DNA of 21,580 nucleotides from a virus, in IMG/VR virus record IMGVR_UViG_3300044730_001485, positions 1 to 21,580 of that record. The stretch is one strand, 5' to 3'. Within the stretch, counting starts at the first letter, position 1. Each line of letters opens with the position of its first letter. Under the pieces are notes generated by a model. The model saw nothing but the letters and a program-made list of their open reading frames with translations. It had not been told where the DNA came from and did no database searches. The translations under genes were made by a program, and so were the position numbers. Below are positions 7,116-12,722 of the stretch, in pieces.

Positions 7116-7332
7116 ATACTTTCTCCCCATAATACTTCAGAACCAATTCGAATGCCTCAATATGTTTCTCAATAAGCATCACATCAAACTCTTGTTCTGT
7201 AACAAAAATTGCCATGCCATCACCATTCTTACGCTCTGTGAGATCCTTCTGAAGATTTTCAAGAACGCTATGCATTGAAGCACGAGCAATACCATCAACA
7301 GTGTCCCAATCAAGATCAACAGATAAATTCAT
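7096..7332 (-). CDS. Small unknown phage protein, 78 aa
   Basis: 78 residues: MNLSVDLDWDTVDGIARASM, then two helices with a short strand (DGMAIFVTEQEFDVMLIEKHI). The ATG at 7332 overlaps the upstream TGA as ATGA and has GGGAG 5 nt upstream. No motif recognised; it recalls small helical phage operon proteins. Confidence 0.75.
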   Translation of the reverse strand: MNLSVDLDWDTVDGIARASMHSVLENLQKDLTERKNGDGMAIFVTEQEFDVMLIEKHIEAFELVLKYYGEKVYESERV

Positions 7333-7568
7333 GTTCGCTCCCATGCATGCCCACAATCAGGACATTTCCAAGCCACAGTTCGGTCTTTGTCGCGGTCATA
7401 AAGTGCAATCGTGCGACCAAACTTTCCTTTTTCTCGAGTTGCCGCATAGTGATCAGCAATCCTATCAGCATCTGTTTCGCTACCAGTTTGTTTGAAGAAG
7501 TGTTCCCAAATAGAATCACCATCAAGATCTGCGTTACAGTTTGGGCAATAGCCGTGTTCGTTTGTCAT
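7329..7568 (-). CDS. Small zinc-ribbon protein, 79 aa
   Basis: 79 residues with two CxxC knuckles: CPNC near residue 7 and CPDC near 71 (WKCPDCGHAW), the layout of a zinc ribbon. Between them are a helix and charged strands (GRTIALYDRDKDRTVAW). The ATG at 7568 overlaps the upstream stop as ATGA. Zinc binding is a safe inference; nucleic-acid or protein binding is possible. Confidence 0.8.
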   Translation of the reverse strand: MTNEHGYCPNCNADLDGDSIWEHFFKQTGSETDADRIADHYAATREKGKFGRTIALYDRDKDRTVAWKCPDCGHAWERT

Positions 7569-7906
7569 GCTTTCAATCCCCAATTTACATTTAGCCAGTC
7601 AGTATCCTCTGGCATCATCTGTATATTTTCTTCACCAAGTTTCTTTTGCCATTCGGTGTACTTACCGAAAGTCAATGTGCTCCATCGATATGAATTTTTG
7701 CCGCAACGATAGACGCTGCCGCTCTGACCATAAACAAGCCAGTGCGTTCCAGCATCTTCTATCTTGGTGATGCCACTGTTCAATCTCCAAGCATCAGATT
7801 GAGCATATCCACCAATCCATCCAGACAGCAAACGATAGAAAATCGCATTGTCATCTTTGATGCTGACAATTCGAAGAACGACCCAAGTGTCTGGCGTGTA
7901 TTCCAT
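7565..7906 (-). CDS. Conserved beta-rich phage protein, 113 aa
   Basis: 113 residues, mainly strands: WVVLRIVSIKDDNAIFYRLLSGWIGGYAQSDAWRLNSGI, then VYRCGKNSYRWS. This phrase pattern is familiar from many tailed-phage hypothetical proteins. The ATG at 7906 is chosen because GGAG lies 7 nt upstream and it forms TGATG with the upstream stop. Function unknown. Confidence 0.8.
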   Translation of the reverse strand: MEYTPDTWVVLRIVSIKDDNAIFYRLLSGWIGGYAQSDAWRLNSGITKIEDAGTHWLVYGQSGSVYRCGKNSYRWSTLTFGKYTEWQKKLGEENIQMMPEDTDWLNVNWGLKA

Positions 7907-8133
7907 CACTCAACTCCAAAATGTTCTTTGACAGCCCATGCTATACGACTTTTGAAAGCAGGATCAACGTCCTGAGATTCAATTATGCTAGAGCACTCTC
8001 GAACAATCAACTTGGCAAAATCTTCCACTTCCTCAAGATCAATATGAGGGATGAAATATCTTCGCGGAGTTTCATTGTCAAAATAGTTTAGCAATCCTGC
8101 ATCCAAAGCAAGGTTTTCAATTCGTTTGTTCAT
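7906..8133 (-). CDS. Small conserved phage protein, 75 aa
   Basis: 75 residues: MNKRIENLALDAGLLNYF, an acidic helix (DLEEVEDFAKLIVRECSSII) and an end in KEHFGVE. This order of segments is frequent in small phage early proteins of unknown function. The start at 8133 has GGAG at 7 nt and a TGATG junction. Confidence 0.8.
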   Translation of the reverse strand: MNKRIENLALDAGLLNYFDNETPRRYFIPHIDLEEVEDFAKLIVRECSSIIESQDVDPAFKSRIAWAVKEHFGVE

Positions 8134-8537
8134 CACACCACTCCATACCGCTCAGCGATTTCACGAATCCACTTTGCGGCTTCTTCAGCATCAGAATCCC
8201 ACTCAGCATCAACATCAAAGTATTTGGCAACCTGCTCAGTTGTTTGCAGTCCACCCAAATACGATTCACCAAAAGAGGCAAGACGTTCTTGATAGTCCTC
8301 TTCCTCGTCAGCATCCCAACCAAATTCCGCTTCGAATGCATCGCATTCAGAGCAGGATCCGAATGAACCTCGCACCCAACCACGCTCACCCTTGTATTCA
8401 ACAAGAGCAACCCATGAACCTTGCCAGTCACCAAACTCCTGAAACGCAATCACATTTGCGCCAGCAGCCGTCAATGCACTTTGATATGACATTTCCTTTA
8501 CCTTTTCTGCAATTTGTCTCTTTCTCCAAAGAGACAT
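8133..8537 (-). CDS. Conserved phage protein (SYQSAL / GSFGSCSECDAFEAEF), 134 aa
   Basis: 134 residues. From residue 16 the sequence MSYQSALTAAGANVIAFQEF, WQGSWVALVEYKGERGWV and GSFGSCSECDAFEAEFG follows a pattern I recall in many phage proteins of unknown function. The family usually begins at that internal Met (8492), but the upstream ATG at 8537 forms a TAATG overlap with the zinc-ribbon gene, so the longer start is listed. The C-terminus is acidic and helical. Confidence 0.8.
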   Translation of the reverse strand: MSLWRKRQIAEKVKEMSYQSALTAAGANVIAFQEFGDWQGSWVALVEYKGERGWVRGSFGSCSECDAFEAEFGWDADEEEDYQERLASFGESYLGGLQTTEQVAKYFDVDAEWDSDAEEAAKWIREIAERYGVV

Positions 8538-8674
8538 TATTCAAAACTCTGTTTCAGTCCACAATGCGGACAATATAATTCCTTCGGCTTCCAATCATCA
8601 CTGCTTGCAATGCTCCACCAATTGCGGCAAGAGTCACAAACAAAGTGCCAGATTGTCTCTTTAGAAACTTGCAT
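8537..8674 (-). CDS. Small zinc-ribbon protein, 45 aa
   Basis: 45 residues: MQVSKETIWHFVCDSC, NWWSIASSDDWKP and ELYCPHCGLKQSF. The pair CDSC/CPHC separated by ~21 residues is a compact zinc ribbon. It starts in a TAATG overlap with the upstream gene and ends in a TAATG overlap with the downstream gene. It is the second zinc ribbon of this operon and not an obvious duplicate of the first. Confidence 0.75.
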   Translation of the reverse strand: MQVSKETIWHFVCDSCRNWWSIASSDDWKPKELYCPHCGLKQSFE

Positions 8675-8844
8675 TATTCTTCATAGTCATAGTCATAGTC
8701 ATAGTCACTTCGTTCATATCGCTCAAGGATATCATAAACTTCAATCAATGACAATCCAGTGACTTTTGCGATTTGACTTTCGTGAACTCCATCAATCACA
8801 AACATTTCGATCACTTCAATTTCTAATTCTTTGAAAAAACCCAT
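8674..8844 (-). CDS. Small HTH-like protein with DY-repeat tail, 56 aa
   Basis: 56 residues. ELEIEVIEMFVIDGVHESQIAKVTGLSLIEVYDIL looks like a helix-turn-helix (the 'SQIAKVTGLSLIEVYDIL' part fits recognition and support helices). The C-terminus is DYDYDYDYEE, encoded by a hexamer repeat. GGAG lies 8 nt upstream, and both junctions are TAATG overlaps. Possibly a small DNA-binding protein; the acidic tail could be a DNA mimic or interaction tail (inference). Confidence 0.75.
   Translation of the reverse strand: MGFFKELEIEVIEMFVIDGVHESQIAKVTGLSLIEVYDILERYERSDYDYDYDYEE
8681..8704 (-). repeat. Tandem hexamer repeat, four TCATAG units
   Basis: Four perfect TCATAG copies on the plus strand encode alternating Asp-Tyr at the C-terminus of the HTH-like protein. 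Prone to slippage, so copy number may vary between isolates. Confidence 0.9.
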
Positions 8845-9062
8845 TAGAATATCTCCGTGAAACCAACATCAGCAGCCTTACGTTCTTCGCGGTAAGTGCG
8901 GTCGCCAAGCGTCAGCATCAAATTTCTAGCACGTTCAAGTTTTTCGGCGAAATCATAAAGACTTTTTGAGTCAAGGGTGCTGATTCGTTCGTTAACCAAA
9001 ACGTGGTCAACGTTTGAAACGATGTCAACTGCTTCTGCGTACATTTTGTTGTTTGTAATCAT
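8844..9062 (-). CDS. Small helical phage protein, 72 aa, leaderless mRNA predicted
   Basis: 72 residues from ATG at 9062 (MITNNKMYAEAVDIV), mostly helical (SLYDFAEKLERARNLML), ending VGFTEIF. The frame extends further upstream, but that part lies within the promoter. The -10 TATACT ends 7 nt before this ATG and no SD exists, so the first codon is at about +2. A second Met at 9044 is an alternative start. First gene of the ten-gene operon. Confidence 0.75.
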   Translation of the reverse strand: MITNNKMYAEAVDIVSNVDHVLVNERISTLDSKSLYDFAEKLERARNLMLTLGDRTYREERKAADVGFTEIF

Positions 9063-9069
9063 AGTATAG

Positions 9070-9098
9070 AGTATATGGTTTTTGAAAAAATAAGTCAA
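9070..9098 (-). promoter_or_regulatory. Early promoter TTGACT-17-TATACT
   Basis: Minus strand: -35 TTGACT at 9098-9093, 17 nt, -10 TATACT at 9075-9070. The -35 contains the TGA stop of the 33-aa membrane gene. It drives the operon 9062 to 6668. Confidence 0.8.
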
Positions 9099-9196
9099 GC
9101 CCAAATAAGTTGTTCAACCCAAATAAGAGCAAAAAACAAAACCACAAGGGCAAAACGCCCCCAACCTGTAGTAAGTAAAAATTCTGCAAACTTCAT
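9095..9196 (-). CDS. Small membrane protein, 33 aa
   Basis: 33 residues: MKFAEFLLTTGWGR followed by one hydrophobic segment FALVVLFFALIWVEQLIW. AAGGAG lies 7 nt upstream of the ATG, and the gene begins one nucleotide after the upstream stop. Its TGA is embedded in the next promoter's TTGACT, the same arrangement seen at other genes, which supports it being real. Role unknown. Confidence 0.7.
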   Translation of the reverse strand: MKFAEFLLTTGWGRFALVVLFFALIWVEQLIWA

Positions 9197-9197
9197 T

Positions 9198-9404
9198 TTA
9201 CCACTCCTTGAAATCGCCAGACGTTTCGTTTTCGTCGAAACCGAGGTGGTACTCCTTGATTTCTTGAAGAGTCATGCGCTCTTCAGTTACGATTTCGCTG
9301 CTGTAAGTGCCGCCGACATAATAATGCGGCTTGCGTCCACGACGATAGTAACTGTCAGCCGAGCCACGGTCATACGGACCGCCATGTCGAGTATTGATAT
9401 CCAT
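9198..9404 (-). CDS. Conserved phage protein (DINTRHGGPYDRGSADSYY), 68 aa
   Basis: 68 residues. The beginning RHGGPYDRGSADSYYRRGRKPHYY and the end GDFKEW form a pattern that recurs in a great many tailed phages. Compact, rich in G, Y and R, with no known enzymatic motif. It overlaps the upstream gene as TAATG. Function unknown. Confidence 0.85.
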   Translation of the reverse strand: MDINTRHGGPYDRGSADSYYRRGRKPHYYVGGTYSSEIVTEERMTLQEIKEYHLGFDENETSGDFKEW

Positions 9405-9655
9405 TAGGCAAGCACCTGCACACGAGGGAACATCAAGTCATCAGCAAAGTGATGACCAGGGAGCGGAGCGACGAAAGTCGCAGACGGGAACCCATTGTCG
9501 ACCGCACCCATCCACACACGTTTGATCGTGTCAGCCTTGAACGTACCGTCGCCATTGATGGCGGTCACAAGACCGACATAATAACAGTCATTTGAACCAA
9601 CGAAGTCAAGAGACTTGACGACGTCACCAATCTTCACAGTGTTTTCATATTTCAT
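9404..9655 (-). CDS. Small beta-barrel (SH3/KOW-like) phage protein, 83 aa, leaderless mRNA predicted
   Basis: 83 residues. VKIGDVVKSLDF...CYYVGLVTAINGDGTFKADTIKRVW suggests a small barrel of the SH3/KOW kind. The -10 TATTAT ends 6 nt before the ATG, placing the ATG at +1 with no SD. Downstream it overlaps the 68-aa gene. Role unknown. Confidence 0.75.
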   Translation of the reverse strand: MKYENTVKIGDVVKSLDFVGSNDCYYVGLVTAINGDGTFKADTIKRVWMGAVDNGFPSATFVAPLPGHHFADDLMFPRVQVLA

Positions 9656-9661
9656 AGTATA

Positions 9662-9693
9662 ATAATACTACAATCAAGAAATAAAGAAAAGTC
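9662..9693 (-). promoter_or_regulatory. Early promoter, GACTTT form, with upstream element
   Basis: Minus strand: GACTTT (9693-9688), CTTTATTTCTTG, -10 TATTAT (9667-9662); 26 nt from GACTTT to the -10. A 13-nt element TAAGTTATTGATT (9721-9709) lies 17 nt upstream of CTTTTC, as at 18825-18837. Confidence 0.55.
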
Positions 9694-9729
9694 TTTTATT
9701 TCAAAAAGAATCAATAACTTAGAGGCAAT

Positions 9730-9757
9730 AAAAAGGGGTGCCGTTGTCGACACCCCT
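9730..9757 (-). terminator. Intrinsic terminator
   Basis: Minus strand: AGGGGTG (9757-9751), inner CG/CG pairs around a short loop, CACCCCT (9740-9734), then UUUUUAUU. It ends the helicase transcript and the predicted small RNA. Confidence 0.75.
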
Positions 9758-9886
9758 ACACGATGCGTGTATCGAGAGGAACCCCACCTGCTGTGATCCA
9801 GCTGCCTCGACTATTCCAATCGTTTCTGTTTGAAACACTTGCCACTTACACGGAAAGAAACCGCATATCCACGCACCACATTGTGT
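9730..9886 (-). ncRNA. Candidate small non-coding RNA, about 155 nt
   Basis: The 269 nt between the helicase and the 83-aa gene hold no reading frame with an SD. On the minus strand a late promoter octamer (9899-9892) is followed by a run of short hairpins: GTTTC/GAAAC, GCTG/CAGC, and TACACG/CGTGTA with a 3-nt loop (9757-9771). The intrinsic terminator comes last. It does not fit a tRNA (no T-arm or CCA layout). Most likely a late-expressed small RNA, or a structured 3' UTR of the helicase mRNA. Confidence 0.4.
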
Positions 9887-9891
9887 ACTTC

Positions 9892-9899
9892 TATTTATA
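9892..9899 (-). promoter_or_regulatory. T4-type late promoter TATAAATA before non-coding DNA
   Basis: Minus strand TATAAATAG, an exact octamer. No gene starts within 230 nt downstream; a terminator lies ~150 nt on. Predicted start near 9886. Confidence 0.65.
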
Positions 9900-9924
9900 A
9901 ACGAAAAATGTTTTTTTGAAAAAA

Positions 9925-11319
9925 TTATTTGAAATTTTGGAATTTTGTCTTGTCGAATTTGAATTCGGTGACTCTCTCGCCAAATTTACCCTTGTCAGCC
10001 ACTGGTCCATCATCCATAATGTTATGTTGAGCAGCAACTTCAACATCATAAAGTTTCATTTTGGCTCTGTCGATGCCAACAACAAACCTACGATTGTTAC
10101 CAGGATCACCATAGCGATTCTTCAATTGTTTGACGAGGATTTGATTCATACGCTCGAGTTCTTCAGTGCTGATCAGTGCGAACATAAAGTCAGCAGTCGC
10201 TGGCAGACCAAATGATTCCGAAGTATCCTCAAGCCCAACATCAGAGTTTGTAAACCCAGACCTGTTAGTTTGAGTTGCTGATATCAGTGGGACATTAAAC
10301 TCAACCGCAAGACCGCGAAGTTCTTCAGCAATTGCCTTGATGTACATGTAACTATTGACATTGCTATTTGGCTTGATTCTTGAAGAGGCACAAATATTCA
10401 AGTAGTCAATATAAATGATATCAGGGGTGAAATTCTTTTTGATCTTCAGTTCGCCAAGCAAATGACGGAAGTTTGCCGACCCAGCACAGGCAGTTGGATA
10501 CTCTTTGACAATGAGTTTACCCTTTGCCTTCTCACGGATGCGGGTAATTTTTCTATCATATGAGTCTTTTGGTAAATCTTTCAATTCATCCAAAGTCACA
10601 TCCATCAGGTTGGCATCAATGCGCTCAGCAATCTTTTCCTCAGACATTTCCATAGTAATATAGAGGACATTGTAACCACTGAGCAAATTGTATGCGGCGC
10701 AGTGACACATAAACAAAGATTTACCAACACCAGTTCCAGCCAAAGCAATGTTCAAAGTTTTTTTTGGCAAACCGCCATCAGTGATTTTATTGAAGTAATC
10801 TAAATCAAATGGCACCTTCAACTCACGCTTATGATAAATTTCAAAACGTTCATCAGAGTCAAGAAGGAAGTCGTGACCGATGCTACTGTCAAATGAAACT
10901 GCAAGAGCGTCAGACAATATTTTTGGAATTGAACCAACGGAAATCTTATCGTCTTTTTTGTCAACGAGTTTGATTGATTCCATTAGGGCATTATACAATG
11001 CTTTGTCTTTACAAAACTCTTCAGTGCGGTCAACCAACCAGTCAAGTTCTTGATCTTCACTTTCTTTCAAGGTTTCGATCAACTGGCGGGTATTTTTGAA
11101 CTGTTCCTCAGTCAACTTGTTGCTTGACTGCAGGTCAATCAGTAAAGCCTCCTTGCTGGGAAACTTGTTATACTCTTTTACATATTTGTCAATCAGTTCA
11201 AAAACTGCTCTTTGCGAGGCATCACGGAAATAATCTGGGCGCAAAAACGGAATGACTTTGCGGGCATAATCTTCCTTGTAGATAAGGTTGCCAAAAATTA
11301 TTTCCTCAATGTTTATCAT
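9925..11319 (-). CDS. 41: Replicative DNA helicase, DnaB/T4 gp41 type
   Basis: 464 residues, close to T4 gp41. The ring helicase unwinds the fork 5'-3' on the lagging strand and works with primase. The N-domain (1-160) is helical. The RecA-like motor starts near 165: Walker A ALAGTGVGKS (192-201), catalytic EMS near 224-226, Walker B DIIYIDYLN (300-308), motif H4 ATQTNRSG (348-355) and an arginine-finger region KNRYGDPG (400-407). The ATG overlaps the uvsX stop as ATGA, so it is co-transcribed with uvsX. A terminator follows after ~170 nt. Confidence 0.95.
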   Translation of the reverse strand: MINIEEIIFGNLIYKEDYARKVIPFLRPDYFRDASQRAVFELIDKYVKEYNKFPSKEALLIDLQSSNKLTEEQFKNTRQLIETLKESEDQELDWLVDRTEEFCKDKALYNALMESIKLVDKKDDKISVGSIPKILSDALAVSFDSSIGHDFLLDSDERFEIYHKRELKVPFDLDYFNKITDGGLPKKTLNIALAGTGVGKSLFMCHCAAYNLLSGYNVLYITMEMSEEKIAERIDANLMDVTLDELKDLPKDSYDRKITRIREKAKGKLIVKEYPTACAGSANFRHLLGELKIKKNFTPDIIYIDYLNICASSRIKPNSNVNSYMYIKAIAEELRGLAVEFNVPLISATQTNRSGFTNSDVGLEDTSESFGLPATADFMFALISTEELERMNQILVKQLKNRYGDPGNNRRFVVGIDRAKMKLYDVEVAAQHNIMDDGPVADKGKFGERVTEFKFDKTKFQNFK

Positions 11320-12371
11320 TCAGCCTCCATAACTTCTGTTTCTTGAGTTTCTTCACCGCCACCATAACTGTAAAAACGCTTTGCTGCCTTTTCAAGTTCA
11401 GCCATAACCTCTGGCGTGAAGAATTTTTCAGGCTCATCATTGATCGCCTTACCAAACACCTTGTCGCCATTTGGCAGTTCGTAACGAGTGCTAACCTTCT
11501 TAAACACACCAGCCTTTTCAGCCAAGTCAAGCAAGCCATAATATTTGTCAAGACCAGACTTGTATGACAACTTGACAACAGCCTCGCCGTTTTCTTTTGA
11601 CATGCGTGACTTATACATCTTGATCTTAATCAAGTTACCAACAACCTCAGTACCATCACGGTCTTTGCTCTTTGATAACATAGCAATCGTTGATGCAGCG
11701 TATTTCAAACCAGTGCCGCCTGAGATTTCATTTGTTGGGACATAAGCACCAACAGCGGCATACACATGGTTGGTCAAGAGCATTGGGATTTTAGCACGAG
11801 CCAATTTCAAAGTCAAGACGCGGAATGCAGCCTTGATGACCTGCGCCTTGGTCATGTCACGAGTTTCTTTACCCTCTGAACTGTCTTCCATTTCTTTTGT
11901 AGTTGACAGCATGCCAAGTGAATCAAGCACAAACATCATTGGGGGACGTTTATCCTCTGGTCGGGCAATGTAAGCATCAATCAATTTAAGAGCATGATGA
12001 CGAAACTTTTGAATTGTATCAGGCTCGGCATAAATGACACGGGTGACATCAACGCCACGTGATGCCATCATTTCACGAGTGACAGCCGCCTCAGTGTCAT
12101 AGTAAACAACGCCAGCATTTGGGTTGTTATCAAGAAACGACTTGACAATTCCAAGAACGAAAAATGTTTTGCCAGTTGAAGACTCACCAGCAAAGGCAGT
12201 GATCTTATTGTTTGGAACACCGCCATACAAACTACCACTCAATACAGCATTCAAAATGTACGAACCTGTATCAATAGAACCAGAAAATTCACCAGCACCC
12301 TCGCCATCAGCGGCAATGCTTGTGTCTTCATCTTTAATTTGTTCGACTAAATCGCGAAAAAAATTACTCAT
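11316..12371 (-). CDS. uvsX: RecA-like recombination protein UvsX
   Basis: 351 residues from ATG at 12371, chosen because AAGGAG lies 7 nt upstream (an in-frame ATG six nt earlier is too close to it). Walker A AGESSTGKT (61-69), catalytic-glutamate region YYDTEAAV (~90-97), Walker B MMFVLDSLG (145-153) and an L2-like region TNEISGGTGLKYA. UvsX forms the strand-exchange filament and starts recombination-dependent replication in T4-like phages. The C-terminus is acidic (EETQETEVMEAE), as often seen in RecA-type proteins. It has its own early promoter and is coupled to the helicase by ATGA. Confidence 0.95.
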   Translation of the reverse strand: MSNFFRDLVEQIKDEDTSIAADGEGAGEFSGSIDTGSYILNAVLSGSLYGGVPNNKITAFAGESSTGKTFFVLGIVKSFLDNNPNAGVVYYDTEAAVTREMMASRGVDVTRVIYAEPDTIQKFRHHALKLIDAYIARPEDKRPPMMFVLDSLGMLSTTKEMEDSSEGKETRDMTKAQVIKAAFRVLTLKLARAKIPMLLTNHVYAAVGAYVPTNEISGGTGLKYAASTIAMLSKSKDRDGTEVVGNLIKIKMYKSRMSKENGEAVVKLSYKSGLDKYYGLLDLAEKAGVFKKVSTRYELPNGDKVFGKAINDEPEKFFTPEVMAELEKAAKRFYSYGGGEETQETEVMEAE

Positions 12372-12397
12372 ATGCATACTCCTTACCAATCCAAACG

Positions 12398-12426
12398 ATC
12401 ATACTATGACTGGAGAATAAAGTCAA
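12398..12426 (-). promoter_or_regulatory. Early promoter TTGACT-17-TATGAT for uvsX
   Basis: Minus strand: -35 TTGACT at 12426-12421, 17 nt, -10 TATGAT at 12403-12398. The -35 contains the TGA stop of the 96-aa gene. The leader is about 20 nt with SD AAGGAG. Confidence 0.75.
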
Positions 12427-12713
12427 TTGGATTTTACCACTTGATCAAGTTTCTTAATGAAACTATTGATTTTTTCTTTTCTCTTTGGCCAATAAATGTA
12501 ATCGCGAGTGTCAGCGTCTTTGGCCAAATTTTGCAAAAGGGGAATAATCATATTGTACATCGTTTGCACTTTATTATTCACTGCCTCTGAAACTTCTTTT
12601 GCTGTTTGCTCTGCAGCCTCTTGCGCTGCAACCTCTTCTCTTTTTTTGAAGTCGTCTTCACTTAATGTAGTGAAGCCAAAGTCAAAATCTTCATCAAGTT
12701 CTATTCTAGCCAT
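12423..12713 (-). CDS. Small conserved T4-like phage protein between polymerase and uvsX, 96 aa
   Basis: 96 residues: acidic N-terminus (ELDEDFDFGFTTLSEDDF), an Ala/Glu-rich helix, then MYNMIIPLLQNL and YIYWPKRKEKINSFIKKLD. Small proteins of this shape sit near gp43 and uvsX in marine T4-like phages (recalled); it might assist replication or recombination, but I cannot name it. AGGAG at 7 nt overlaps the polymerase stop codon, so it is co-translated with gp43. Confidence 0.75.
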   Translation of the reverse strand: MARIELDEDFDFGFTTLSEDDFKKREEVAAQEAAEQTAKEVSEAVNNKVQTMYNMIIPLLQNLAKDADTRDYIYWPKRKEKINSFIKKLDQVVKSN

Positions 12714-12722
12714 CTTGGGCTC

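Noticed and set aside
7275-7712. Long plus-strand frames across 6731-7975
   Set aside because: They mirror well-supported minus-strand genes with SDs and coupled junctions and show no family signature.
8844-9104. Longer 86-aa start of the gene at 8844-9062
   Set aside because: The extra N-terminus would be encoded within the -35/-10 promoter and could not be on the transcript.
9730-9886. tRNA in the helicase/83-aa intergenic region
   Set aside because: No 7-bp acceptor stem, no T-arm GGTTC layout in the right place and no CCA end on either strand; the strongest hairpin is a terminator.
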